Source: Arthrobacter hankyongi (GTDB lineage Bacteria; Actinomycetota; Actinomycetes; Actinomycetales; Micrococcaceae). Taken from it: DNA of 64,000 bases. Positions 1-8,038 of this stretch are shown in pieces; the stretch's first letter is position 1; the number at the start of each line of letters is the position of its first letter. Below the pieces are notes generated by a model. That model saw only the letters and a program-made list of their open reading frames with translations, was not told the DNA's origin and searched no databases. The stretch is taken from the NCBI RefSeq assembly GCF_022012395.1, contig NZ_JAKLTQ010000002.1, positions 310,001 through 374,000 of the forward strand, given 5' to 3'. The position numbers and the translations under genes are program-made.

Positions 1-1
1 C

Positions 2-172
2 ATCAACGAAGGCGGAGCTGGCATGGGCAGCCTGGCCGTTTCGGGCAAGGTTGGAGACGAAGCTGTGGCGCTATGCATTGTTGGTCCCACGGAGCGGGTC
101 GCCGAGAACCTCGATGAGTACCGCAAACTGATCCTGGACGTTCGCAGCACGGTCTTCGAGAACGCACAATAG
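2..172 (+). CDS. IclR-family transcriptional regulator, C-terminal fragment
   Basis: This is the last 56 codons of a gene that begins before the window; the frame is open from base 2 to the TAG at 170-172. The residues match the end of the IclR effector-binding (GAF-like) domain: a Gly-rich stretch, a beta strand ending in VGPTERV, then the helix ENLDEYRKLILDVRS. IclR proteins bind DNA through an N-terminal winged helix, which is outside the window, so the regulon cannot be inferred. A strong hairpin follows at 222-252. The family call is fairly secure; the function is unknown. Confidence 0.75.
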   Translation: MNEGGAGMGSLAVSGKVGDEAVALCIVGPTERVAENLDEYRKLILDVRSTVFENAQ

Positions 173-221
173 CGGCTGACCTGCGCCCGTCCGCCGGCAC
201 TTAGCGGCGCGAGCCCGGCGT

Positions 222-252
222 GGTGCCCGGCTCCGCTTCGGAGCCGGGCACC
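222..252 (+). terminator. Hairpin terminator after the IclR fragment
   Basis: Perfect 14-bp inverted repeat: GGTGCCCGGCTCCG at 222-235, loop CTT, complement at 239-252, followed by GTTGTTGG. It lies 50 bp after the IclR stop codon and 21 bp before the transporter start, so it probably separates the two transcripts. Confidence 0.75.
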
Positions 253-273
253 GTTGTTGGCTAGGGTTGGTCG

Positions 274-1569
274 GTGAGTTATTTCGAACGCAAACCGTGG
301 CGGGGGCGCATCGGCGCCCTGCTCGGCATCCTGGTGATGGCGGTCAGCCTCCGTCCGGCAGTGTCCGTGGTCTCGCCGCTGCTGGGCGTCATGGGCCCGG
401 AACTGGGGTTCGACCCGGTGACCATCGGAGTGCTGGCGATGCTGCCTCCGCTGGTCTTTGCCGCGGCCGGGCTGGGAACGCCGACGCTGATCCGCCGGCT
501 GGGGCTTGAATCCGTGCTGGTGACCGCCGTGGTGCTGGCCGTAGCGGGGCAGTTGGCGCGTGCTGCGGTTGGCAGCGTGTGGCCGTTCCTGCTGCTGTCC
601 GCAGTGGTCATGGCCGGCTACGGCCTGGGCAATGTGGTGCTGCCGCCGCTGGTGAAGAAGTATTTCCCGGACCGCCTGGGTCTGGTCACGGCAGGGTACG
701 TCACGCTGCTGGCGGTGGGTACCGCCGCCAGTCCGCAGCTGGCTGTGCCGCTGGACAGGGTGGCGGGCTGGCGCGCTTCGATCGCCGTCTGGTCACTGAT
801 GAGCGCCCTGGTGCTGGTGCCCTGGCTGATGCAGCTGCTGCGGGACCGCCGGGCCAAACAAGCCGAGGCCGGCCGCACCGGGATGCCTGGTGACGGGATG
901 GCTGCACCGGCCGCTGCCCGGCCGGTGCAGCAGCTGAATCCGTGGCGTTCACCGATGGCCTGGGGGCTGGCGATCTTCCTGGCCGGGAACTCGGCACAGA
1001 CCTACGTGTACTTCGCCTGGCTGCCGCCCTACCTTGTCAGCCAGGGCATGGACGAGTCCACAGCCGGCTCCATGCTGGCCTACTTCGCGATCCTGGGCTT
1101 GCCCGTGAGCCTGCTGGTTCCGCTGATCGTGCCGCGCATGCGCAACCCCATCGTCGCCATCCTGGTCTTCACCGCCTGCTGGGTCGGCGGACATCTGGGG
1201 CTCTACCTGTCGCCGGTGGCCGGGACCATGTGGTGGACGACCCTGGCAGGCCTGGGCCAGGGCACGTTCGCCACCGCGCTGCTGATGGTGAACCTGCGCT
1301 CGCGCACCACCCACGGCGCCTCGGTGCTCTCCGGTTTCAGCCAGGGCATCGGCTACGCCGGGGCCGGCATCGCCCCGCTGCTGTTTGGTATCGTCCACCA
1401 AGCGGCAGGCGGCTGGGGCGCGTCCTTCGCCCTGCTCGGGGCCTGCGTGCTGGTCATGCTGGCCGGGGCTGTGATGATCAATCGCCGGCGCTACATCGAG
1501 GACACCGCAGCCCCCGAGCCCGACAACCGGCCGGTGGATGCTGTGGCCGGATCAGGAGGCTGCCGGTAG
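274..1569 (+). CDS. MFS transporter, CynX/NimT-like
   Basis: 431-residue integral membrane protein with about 12 hydrophobic segments, the usual length of the major facilitator superfamily. The N-terminal segment has LRPAVSVVSPLL, typical of the CynX/NimT (cyanate, 2-nitroimidazole) branch, where the Arg lies in TM1. There is a hydrophilic central loop of about 35 residues (around 195-230). The substrate cannot be read from the sequence. The GTG start at 274 follows the terminator closely and has only a weak ribosome binding site. Its 3' end overlaps the convergent small membrane protein gene by 18 bp. The neighbouring IclR fragment might regulate it, but the hairpin between them argues against co-transcription. 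Confidence 0.8.
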   Translation: MSYFERKPWRGRIGALLGILVMAVSLRPAVSVVSPLLGVMGPELGFDPVTIGVLAMLPPLVFAAAGLGTPTLIRRLGLESVLVTAVVLAVAGQLARAAVGSVWPFLLLSAVVMAGYGLGNVVLPPLVKKYFPDRLGLVTAGYVTLLAVGTAASPQLAVPLDRVAGWRASIAVWSLMSALVLVPWLMQLLRDRRAKQAEAGRTGMPGDGMAAPAAARPVQQLNPWRSPMAWGLAIFLAGNSAQTYVYFAWLPPYLVSQGMDESTAGSMLAYFAILGLPVSLLVPLIVPRMRNPIVAILVFTACWVGGHLGLYLSPVAGTMWWTTLAGLGQGTFATALLMVNLRSRTTHGASVLSGFSQGIGYAGAGIAPLLFGIVHQAAGGWGASFALLGACVLVMLAGAVMINRRRYIEDTAAPEPDNRPVDAVAGSGGCR

Positions 1570-1872
1570 CTGCTGCCGCCGGCGACCGAAGACCAGCGAA
1601 GCCAGGGCAGTGGCGGCGGTGACCGTGTAGACCGAGGGCCAGGCGCCGATCTTCTTGGCCAGCGGGTGGGACAGGCCGAAGGCAGCCAGATAGACGCCGG
1701 TCAGCGCCGCGGCCGTCCCGGTCCCGGCGTCGCGCTTCCACAGGCTGAAGGCGGCTCCTCCGGCGGCGGCGAGCACCGCGCCGCCCAGCGGCCGGTTGCC
1801 GGTGGCGCGGGCGGTCTGGAAACCGCCGATCAGCCCGACGCTGGTGACGAGGGGGGTCAGAAGGGAACTCAT
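1552..1872 (-). CDS. Small four-helix membrane protein of unknown function
   Basis: 106 residues with four hydrophobic segments (about 4-20, 29-46, 55-74, 82-96) and a basic GRRRQQ tail, so probably an inner-membrane protein. I recognise no functional domain; similar short hypothetical membrane proteins occur in actinobacteria. The ATG at 1872 is chosen because AGGAG lies five bases upstream (1878-1882); the frame stays open upstream but without such a signal. The stop codon lies inside the last codons of the convergent MFS gene, an 18-bp tail-to-tail overlap. The upstream hairpin at 1917-1956 separates it from the UDG-like gene. Confidence 0.65.
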   Translation of the reverse strand: MSSLLTPLVTSVGLIGGFQTARATGNRPLGGAVLAAAGGAAFSLWKRDAGTGTAAALTGVYLAAFGLSHPLAKKIGAWPSVYTVTAATALASLVFGRRRQQLPAAS

Positions 1873-1916
1873 GGCATCTCCTACGGTTCGGGACGCCCCC
1901 AGCCTAGCGTTAACGG

Positions 1917-1956
1917 CGACGGCGGGGGCAGGCACCAACGCCCGCCCCCGCCGTCG
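1917..1956 (-). terminator. Hairpin terminator of the UDG-like gene
   Basis: 13-bp perfect stem (CGACGGCGGGGGC at 1917-1929 with its complement at 1944-1956) directly after the UDG-like stop codon. It carries the ACGGCGG/CCGCCGT core shared by five other hairpins in the window. Confidence 0.75.
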
Positions 1957-1962
1957 TGGGTA

Positions 1963-2652
1963 TTACTGTCCGCGCCGCGGCAGCCCGCAGCGTGCCATCG
2001 CGTCCGCGTAGGCCTGCTGCATATCGTCCAGCCACTGCGCCTGCCTGGCCGGGGACCCGGCGAAGCTACGGCCGCTGAGCGAACGGACCTTGTAGACCTT
2101 GAAGCCGCGGCGCCAGAGCAGCGGGTTCTCCGTCTTCAGCAGCAGGGCGGCGAGCTTGTGGGCCTCGGTGCCGTGCGCCACCAGCGCTGAGGCGCGGGGG
2201 ACCAGCGCGAGCATGCGCAGCAGGGGCTTGAGGCCGGCCGCGATCTGCTCGGGCGCCAGCTTGCCATTGGGCTGTCCCGGGGTGTACCACGGGTGGACGT
2301 TCCACGGCATCACGTATTCCGGCCGGAGCCCCAGCTGCCACTGGATGCCCAGCATGCGCGTGACCGCCTCCTGGTCCCCGGCCTCGATGAAGCCGGAACC
2401 GGGAGCGCTGCCGATATTGGAAAAGAGGCTCACCACACGGGTTTCCTCGGCGTTGTGGATCGGGTCCACGTAGGACACCTCGGTGCCCGGCTTGAGGTCC
2501 CTGAAAGAATCACAGAGGCGGTTGATGTCGGCGATGTGGTCGTCGAACCGTTGGTCGTTGAGCTGTTCGTGGACGGGTTCAGTAGCCAAGCCGTGCATAT
2601 AGTGGTGTGTCTCCTGCGGGGTGTTGCGGGCACGATCCTGAGCCGCGGACAT
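1963..2652 (-). CDS. Uracil-DNA glycosylase superfamily protein
   Basis: About 229 residues. The arrangement FSNIGSAPGSGFIEAGDQ, then YVMPWNVHPWY, then LVPRASALVAHGTEAHKLA, matches the compact UDG-like fold found in actinobacterial proteins: a glycine-rich first loop, the NxHPWY segment near residues 120-125, and a hydrophobic strand before the C-terminal His-containing loop. UDG enzymes remove uracil or related bases in repair, but the usual catalytic motif of family 1 (GQDPYH) is absent, so activity is not certain. The ATG at 2652 gives the longest protein but has no good ribosome binding site; an ATG at 2598 has AGGAG 12 bases upstream and is an alternative. It follows the Hsp15-like gene on the same strand at a distance of 108 bp. 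Confidence 0.65.
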   Translation of the reverse strand: MSAAQDRARNTPQETHHYMHGLATEPVHEQLNDQRFDDHIADINRLCDSFRDLKPGTEVSYVDPIHNAEETRVVSLFSNIGSAPGSGFIEAGDQEAVTRMLGIQWQLGLRPEYVMPWNVHPWYTPGQPNGKLAPEQIAAGLKPLLRMLALVPRASALVAHGTEAHKLAALLLKTENPLLWRRGFKVYKVRSLSGRSFAGSPARQAQWLDDMQQAYADAMARCGLPRRGQ

Positions 2653-2760
2653 GCTGCGGTCGGGAAGGTGCTGTGGGGCGGCAGCTGCGGGAGCCTTTCG
2701 GCTCGGGCCGGCCGCCGGAACGGGTCGTACAAGTGTAGCAAGCGCTGCCGGCCGCCGCGG

Positions 2761-3153
2761 TCAGTGCTGGCCGCGCAGGCGTTCCATCTCGCGGCGGTCC
2801 TTCTTGGTGGGCCGGCCGGTGCCGCGGTCCCGCTGCGGCAGGCCCAGGGCCGGCATGGGCGGGCGTTCCGGGGTGTGGTCGGTGAAGCAATGGGAAGCAG
2901 CCTCGGCCCCGACCCGCTTGGCGATCAGGCGCCGGACCTCCAGGATGCGCTCGTAGCCGGGCTGCCGGACCCGGAGGGTGTCTCCAGGCACCACCGGCTG
3001 GGAGGCCTTGACCGGGTTGCCGTTCAGCCGCACATGGCCGGCCCGGCAGGCGGCCGTTGCCGCGGAGCGGGTCTTATAGGCGCGGATGGCCCACAGCCAG
3101 GCGTCCACGCGGACGGTGGCCGGTGAATTGGAGGTGCTGCCGGGAGTGCTCAT
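2761..3153 (-). CDS. S4-domain RNA-binding protein, Hsp15-like
   Basis: 130 residues. The first 60 form an S4 RNA-binding domain (RVDAWLWAIRAYKTRSAAT, then AGHVRLNGNPVKASQPVVPGDTLRV). It continues with a long basic tail ending in GRPTKKDRREMERLRGQH. This is the layout of Hsp15 (HslR), which binds stalled 50S subunits carrying nascent chains. The start codon overlaps the stop codon of the IclR gene (ATGA at 3150-3153), implying translational coupling to a transcription factor, an unusual pairing. The family assignment is firm; the ribosome-recycling role is inferred from the family. Confidence 0.8.
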   Translation of the reverse strand: MSTPGSTSNSPATVRVDAWLWAIRAYKTRSAATAACRAGHVRLNGNPVKASQPVVPGDTLRVRQPGYERILEVRRLIAKRVGAEAASHCFTDHTPERPPMPALGLPQRDRGTGRPTKKDRREMERLRGQH

Positions 3154-4055
3154 GGTCCGAACGAGTCTAGTACGTTGCGTGGTGCTCGCTGCCGGACGGC
3201 CGGCCGGGGCGCGCGGGGCAGGTACTGCATTGAATCCAGGGAGGAGCTCACCAGCGGGCGGTAGCGGCCGCCCGGTGTCGCCGAGGGATCGGCTGCCGGC
3301 GCGTAGGCGGCGTGCAGGTCCTGGCTGATGGCTTGCGAAGCGGCCTGCAGCAGTCGGACGAAAGGTGCCGTGGCGGCGTCGTCGTTAGGAACCACCACGC
3401 TGATAGCCGCCACCACGACGTTATTGACGCCGCGGATCGGGACCGCGATCCCCCGGGCATCGGGATGGATGTAGCCGTTGGCGCACACGAAGCCATCCTG
3501 CCGGATCTTCCGCAGGACGGTCCGCAGTTCCCCGGAGTTCTGGATGGTGTCCGGCGTATAGCGGAACAGGCCTCCGGAGAGCACTTCTTCCTGCACCGGC
3601 CGATCGGCATAGGCCAGCAGCACCAGGCCGCTGCTGGAGGCATGAAGCGGCAGGCGCCCGCCCACGAGTGTCACATTGACCACCGCCTCGCGTGCCGACA
3701 GGCGCTCCAGGAACAGGACCTCCTGGCCTTCGAGTATCCCGAGCTGGGTGTGCTGGCGGATCCGGGCTTGGACTTCCTGCAGATGGGGCATGGCGATTTC
3801 GCGCAGGCCCAGGGCGCCGGGCGTCCGGCAGGCGATTTCCCATAACCGTACGCCGAGGCGGTAGGTCTTGTCCGGCTGGCGTTCGAGCAGCCCAAACTGT
3901 TCCATCTCAGCGACCAGCCGGTGGGTGGTGGCCAAGGCCAGGCCGCTGCGGGCGGAGAGCTGCGAGATGGTCAGGAAGACCGCATCCACATCGAACGCGG
4001 CGAAGATCTGCATGATGCGGCTCAGCGAGGAGCGGCCATCGGACGACCTTGCCAC
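3150..4055 (-). CDS. IclR-family transcriptional regulator
   Basis: 301 residues, longer than the usual ~260 because of an Arg/Pro-rich tail of about 40 residues. The N-terminal winged helix (LSRIMQIFAAF, then LTISQLSARSGLALATTHRLVAEM) is followed by the effector domain (EIAMPHLQEVQARI, VNVTLVGGRLPLHASSSG, RGIAVPIRGVNNVVVAAISVVVP). The GTG at 4055 is used: AAAGGA lies nine bases upstream. It is divergent from the binding-protein/P450 operon, so it most likely controls that operon and itself. A palindrome, TTTCA-TG-TGAAA, lies at 4066-4077 just upstream. The end overlaps the Hsp15-like start by 4 bp. Confidence 0.85.
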   Translation of the reverse strand: MARSSDGRSSLSRIMQIFAAFDVDAVFLTISQLSARSGLALATTHRLVAEMEQFGLLERQPDKTYRLGVRLWEIACRTPGALGLREIAMPHLQEVQARIRQHTQLGILEGQEVLFLERLSAREAVVNVTLVGGRLPLHASSSGLVLLAYADRPVQEEVLSGGLFRYTPDTIQNSGELRTVLRKIRQDGFVCANGYIHPDARGIAVPIRGVNNVVVAAISVVVPNDDAATAPFVRLLQAASQAISQDLHAAYAPAADPSATPGGRYRPLVSSSLDSMQYLPRAPRPAVRQRAPRNVLDSFGP

Positions 4056-4065
4056 AACTTTTTCC

Positions 4066-4077
4066 TTTCATGTGAAA
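4066..4077. promoter_or_regulatory. Candidate IclR operator
   Basis: Palindrome TTTCA-TG-TGAAA in the 126-bp divergent region, directly before the IclR ribosome binding site. Family members bind short A/T-flanked palindromes of this kind. The site itself is visible; its use by this regulator is inferred. Confidence 0.35.
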
Positions 4078-4181
4078 ACCGGCTGGTTCCCTATTGTGGC
4101 ACGGCTCATAGTTTGGGGTGTGCCGGCGGTGTGCCGGGAAGGACGGAGTCGGGGCCAGCGCCCCGCCAGGGGAGGACAGAG

Positions 4182-5147
4182 ATGATTCGACGGGGAAACA
4201 TCACCGCAGCCGCAACCGTCGCGGTGCTTGCATCGGCGGTGCTCGCACTGAGCGCCTGCAGCAGCGGAGGCGCCGCTGCCGGAACGGATGCAGGTTCGGC
4301 GCAGACCCTTCAGGTGGGCTATTTCCCTCTGGTGCACACCGCTACGGCGGTCAATGCCGAAGCAGCCGGGATTTTCACCAGGAACGGGCTGGAGGTGGAA
4401 CTGGTGCCGACCCAGGGCGGCGCCGCAGCGATCCCGGCCTTGGTGTCCGGCAGCGTGGACTTCACCTACACCAACTACACCTCCGCCCTGCTGGCGGTGG
4501 AGAAGGGGCTGCCCATCCGCCTGGTGTCGGGCAACGACGTCGGCAGCACCGACCATGGCATCTTCGTGGCGGCCGATTCGGGCATCTCAACGGTAGCCGA
4601 CCTGAAGGGCAAGACCTTCGCGGTGAACAACCTGCAGAATATCGGCACCGTAGCCATCAAGGCCCTGCTGGAGGACGCCGGGTTGTCCGCCGGCGACGTC
4701 AAGCTCGTCGAGATGCCGTATCCGGACATGCAGGCGGCCCTTGAACGCGGCGCGGTGGATGCCATCTGGCAGGTGGAGCCGTTCCAAGCCAGCGCCAAGG
4801 CCGGCGGCCTGGTCAAGATCGGAGACCTGTTCACCGGTCCGGTAGCGGACATTCCCGTGGCCGGCTGGGTGACCACCGAACAGTTCGCCAAGGAACACCC
4901 CGAGGCGGTCGAGGCCTTCCAAGCCTCCATCTCCGAGTCCGCCAAGGAACTGGAAGGCAACCGGGACCGGCTGGTCGAGCTGGTGCCCACGTACACCAAG
5001 GTTCCGGCTGACGTCGTCAAGGCAGTGGAAATGCCCCGGTTCGACGGCGGGTTGGATACCGCACAGCTGCAGAAGACCGCCGATTTGATGAAGAAGTACG
5101 AGATCACCAGCGCAAACCTGGACGTTGCGTCCGCGCTGGCCAAGTAG
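4182..5147 (+). CDS. NitT/TauT-type ABC substrate-binding lipoprotein (orphan)
   Basis: 321 residues. Signal peptide with lipobox LSAC, lipidated at Cys26, then the periplasmic binding-protein fold of the nitrate/sulfonate/taurine family: LQVGYFPLVHTATAVNA, ALVSGSVDFTYTNYTSALLAVEKG, DLKGKTFAVNNLQNIG, AVDAIWQVEPFQA. Its ligand is unknown. ATG 4182 is preceded by GGGGAGGA at 4169-4176. No permease or ATPase follows; the P450 gene starts 10 bp downstream. The protein must borrow a transporter, perhaps the one at 30.9-33.3 kb, or act as a sensor. Co-transcription with the P450 suggests that the ligand is the P450 substrate or its precursor (inference). Confidence 0.85.
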   Translation: MIRRGNITAAATVAVLASAVLALSACSSGGAAAGTDAGSAQTLQVGYFPLVHTATAVNAEAAGIFTRNGLEVELVPTQGGAAAIPALVSGSVDFTYTNYTSALLAVEKGLPIRLVSGNDVGSTDHGIFVAADSGISTVADLKGKTFAVNNLQNIGTVAIKALLEDAGLSAGDVKLVEMPYPDMQAALERGAVDAIWQVEPFQASAKAGGLVKIGDLFTGPVADIPVAGWVTTEQFAKEHPEAVEAFQASISESAKELEGNRDRLVELVPTYTKVPADVVKAVEMPRFDGGLDTAQLQKTADLMKKYEITSANLDVASALAK

Positions 5148-5157
5148 GAGCCGAGCA

Positions 5158-6366
5158 ATGACTGCACAACCTGCCACCGCCGCGGTGCCGGAACTGGATC
5201 TGGACCCATTTAGCGACGAATTCCTGACCACGCCCTATCCGGCGCACGAGCAAATGCGCGAAACCGGGCCGGTGTTCCGGCTGGAACGCTACGGGGTGTG
5301 GGGCGTGGCCCGGTACGACGAGGTCTCCCGGGTCTTGGCCGCGCATGAAACATTCGTGTCGTCCCGGGGCGTCGGCATCTCCGATTTCGCCAAAGAGAAG
5401 CCGTGGCGTCCGCCGAGCCTGTTGCTCGAGGCGGATCCGCCGCACCATACCAAGGCCCGCCACGTGGTCACCCAGATCATGACGCCGAAGCTGCTGCGCT
5501 CGCTCAAGGACGGCTTCCAGCAGCGCGCCGACGAACTGATTGCCCGCGTGGCGTCCCGTGGCGGCGAGATCGACGGCGTCGCCGACCTGGCCGAGGCCTA
5601 CCCGTTGGAAGTCTTCCCGGACTTCATCGGCCTGCCGAAGGACGGCCGCGAGAACCTGCTGCCCTACGGGTCCATGGTCTTCAATACCTTCGGACCGCGG
5701 AATAGCCATTTCGAACGGGCCTTGGAGCGCGGCGCCAAGGCCCAAGGCTGGATCATGGAGCAGTGCCGGCCGGGAGCACCGGCACCGGACGGGCTGGGCG
5801 CGAAGATCCACGCGGCCGCGGCCGACGCCGGCTACAGCGCCGAAGACCAGGCCAAACTGCTGCGCTCCTTTCTGTCCGCCGGCGTTGACACCACGGTGCA
5901 TGGAATAGGCAACGCGCTGCAGTGCCTGGCCGACAACCCGGAACAGTTCGCGGCCCTGCGCAAGGACCCCTCGCTGGCGCGGGCGGCCTTCGAGGAAACC
6001 GTGCGCTATTCCTCGCCGGTGCAGACGTTCTTCCGGACCACCAGCAAGGACACCGAACTGTCAGGTGTTCCGCTTCCCGAAGGATCGAAGGTTCTGATGT
6101 TCCTGGCGGCGGCGAACCGCGACCCGCGCCGGTGGGAGAACCCGGAGCGCTTCGATATTCGGCGCAAGGCGGCAGGGCACGTCGGTTTCGGATTCGGTGT
6201 CCACGCCTGCCTGGGCCAGATGCTGGCGCGGCTGGAAGGCGAATGCTTCCTGTCCGCGCTGGCCCGGAACGTGGCCGGAATCGAGCTGGCCGGCGAGCCG
6301 GTGCAGCAGTTGAACAACACCCTGCGCGGGCTGGACAGCCTGCCGCTGCGGCTTACCGCCGCCTGA
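5158..6366 (+). CDS. Cytochrome P450
   Basis: 402 residues, typical bacterial soluble P450. I-helix AGVDTT carries the acid-alcohol pair for O2 activation, the K-helix ExxR is ETVR (in FEETVRYSSP), and the haem loop FGFGVHACLG places the axial thiolate at Cys351. The overall look (PYPAHEQMRETGPV, LLLEADPPHHTKAR) resembles the CYP199-like group that oxidises substituted benzoates, but the substrate cannot be deduced. It is the second gene of an operon with a binding protein upstream and its electron partners, ferredoxin and reductase, immediately downstream, making a complete three-component class I system. Confidence 0.92.
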   Translation: MTAQPATAAVPELDLDPFSDEFLTTPYPAHEQMRETGPVFRLERYGVWGVARYDEVSRVLAAHETFVSSRGVGISDFAKEKPWRPPSLLLEADPPHHTKARHVVTQIMTPKLLRSLKDGFQQRADELIARVASRGGEIDGVADLAEAYPLEVFPDFIGLPKDGRENLLPYGSMVFNTFGPRNSHFERALERGAKAQGWIMEQCRPGAPAPDGLGAKIHAAAADAGYSAEDQAKLLRSFLSAGVDTTVHGIGNALQCLADNPEQFAALRKDPSLARAAFEETVRYSSPVQTFFRTTSKDTELSGVPLPEGSKVLMFLAAANRDPRRWENPERFDIRRKAAGHVGFGFGVHACLGQMLARLEGECFLSALARNVAGIELAGEPVQQLNNTLRGLDSLPLRLTAA

Positions 6367-6401
6367 GCACCCGCCTGAGCAACATCTGGAAGGATCCGAC
6401 A

Positions 6402-6716
6402 ATGCCCAAAGTAACCTTCATCCAGCCGGACGGCATGCAGACCGTGCTGGAGGCCGACACCGGTACCAGCGTGATGCGCACGGCCGCTGCCAACGGTGTG
6501 CCCGGCATCGTGGCCGAATGCGGTGGTTCTGCGATGTGCGCCACCTGCCACGTCTACGTCGAAGACGCTTACCTCGACGGATTGCCCGAGGTCAGCGAGG
6601 TCGAGGACGAGATGCTCGACTGTACCGCCTCGGCGCGCTGCGCCAACAGCAGGCTCTCCTGCCAGCTGAACATCGAATCGGACATCGCCGTGCGGATTCC
6701 GGAAGCGCAGGTCTGA
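6402..6716 (+). CDS. [2Fe-2S] ferredoxin, putidaredoxin type
   Basis: 104 residues. Cluster ligands Cys40, Cys46, Cys49 (CGGSAMCATC) and Cys87 (RLSCQL) have the vertebrate/putidaredoxin spacing. An acidic helix (EVSEVEDEMLDCT) before the last ligand is the usual docking face for P450 and reductase. Ribosome binding site GGAAGGA eight bases before ATG 6402. It sits between P450 and reductase and would carry single electrons from the reductase to the P450. Confidence 0.93.
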   Translation: MPKVTFIQPDGMQTVLEADTGTSVMRTAAANGVPGIVAECGGSAMCATCHVYVEDAYLDGLPEVSEVEDEMLDCTASARCANSRLSCQLNIESDIAVRIPEAQV

Positions 6717-6718
6717 AC

Positions 6719-7975
6719 ATGGCTGCTGATTCCGGCACACTGATCGTGGGCGCCTGCCAGGCCGGAGTGCAGCTGGCCGCGAGCCTGCGCGAACTCGGCG
6801 ACTGCTCCCCGATCACCTTGGTGGGGGCGGAGCCGCACGCACCGTACCAGCGCCCGCCGCTCTCCAAGGACCTGCACGGCGGAACCGTCGATGCGGCAGC
6901 GCTCGCGTTCCGCACGGCGGACTGGTACGGGCGCCAGGACATCGACCTCGTGACCGGGGAACAGATCGTGCGCCTGGAGCGGAATGACGACGGCGGCGTG
7001 GCGGTTTCCGCCGGAGGGCGCCGGTTCCGCTTCGCGCGGCTTGCGCTGGCCACCGGCGCCGCAGTGCGCCGGCTGCAACTGGAGGGCACGGAGCTGGACG
7101 GCGTGCACTACCTGCGTGATGCCGCGGAGGCCGACCGTCTGGCGGCCGGTCTCGCCGCTGCCCGGAAGGTGGCCGTCGTCGGCGGCGGATTCATCGGGCT
7201 CGAAGTCGCTGCCGGCGCCCGCGCGGCGGGCAAGCAGGTCACCGTACTTGAGGCAGCACCGCGGCTGGTCGGCCGGGCGGTTGCGGAGCAGACCAGCGAG
7301 TATTTCCGGGCCGCGCATCTGCGGCGCGGGACCGAGGTAGTCCTGCAGGCGAAGATCAGCCGCCTCACCGGCTCCGGCGGGAAGGTGACCGGGGTGGAAC
7401 TGGGCGATGGCACCCACGTGGCTGCCGACGTCGTACTGATCGGCGTCGGGGTGCTGCCACGCACCGAGCTGGCCGGCCAGCTCGGACTGGCAGTGGACAA
7501 TGGCATCGTCGTGGACGAATTCGGCCTGTGCTCCGACGGCATGACGGTGGCGGCCGGAGACTGTGCCAACCTGCCTAATCCCTATGTCCGCGGAGACGGC
7601 GGCCGCCTGCGGCTGGAGTCGGTGCCGCACGCGATCGAACACGCCAGGACGGCGGCCGCTGCGCTGCTCGGCCGCCGCGCCCCCTATCGCATGATGCCGT
7701 GGTTCTGGTCCGACCAAGCCGACATCAAGCTCCAGATCGCCGGCCTTTCCGCCGGGTACGACCAGACAGTGCTGCGGGGCGACCCCGATGCGGACAAGTT
7801 CTCGCTGCTCTACTACCGTGCCGGCCGGATCATCGCTGCGGACTGCATCAACTCGCCGGCCGACTTCATGGCCGTCAAGACGGCGCTGGCCAAGGACCGG
7901 GACATCCCGGCCGATGCAGCAGCCGACCCCGGCGTCCGGCTCAGGCAGCTCATTGCCGAACCCGCCGTGCGGTGA
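6719..7975 (+). CDS. FAD/NADH-dependent ferredoxin reductase
   Basis: 418 residues. N-terminal FAD-binding Rossmann motif (LIVGACQAGVQLAASLR; the usual second Gly is Cys), the PYQRPPLSKD segment typical of putidaredoxin/rubredoxin reductases, an NADH-binding Rossmann motif (VVGGGFIGLEVAAGAR), the FAD motif GDCANLPNP, and a C-terminal domain with WFWSDQADIKLQIAG. It would pass electrons from NADH to the ferredoxin encoded 2 bp upstream. The family is certain; the partner assignment rests on the operon. Confidence 0.93.
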   Translation: MAADSGTLIVGACQAGVQLAASLRELGDCSPITLVGAEPHAPYQRPPLSKDLHGGTVDAAALAFRTADWYGRQDIDLVTGEQIVRLERNDDGGVAVSAGGRRFRFARLALATGAAVRRLQLEGTELDGVHYLRDAAEADRLAAGLAAARKVAVVGGGFIGLEVAAGARAAGKQVTVLEAAPRLVGRAVAEQTSEYFRAAHLRRGTEVVLQAKISRLTGSGGKVTGVELGDGTHVAADVVLIGVGVLPRTELAGQLGLAVDNGIVVDEFGLCSDGMTVAAGDCANLPNPYVRGDGGRLRLESVPHAIEHARTAAAALLGRRAPYRMMPWFWSDQADIKLQIAGLSAGYDQTVLRGDPDADKFSLLYYRAGRIIAADCINSPADFMAVKTALAKDRDIPADAAADPGVRLRQLIAEPAVR

Positions 7976-8038
7976 CACCGGTTCCTGCCAGCGGTACATT
8001 GGGTGGCGGGGCCATTACCGGCGGAGGCGAAGTAAGCC

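Noticed and set aside
4093-4115. TGGCAC-like sequence resembling a sigma-54 promoter
   Set aside because: The second half-site (TTGC) is missing at the right distance, and actinobacteria generally lack sigma-54.
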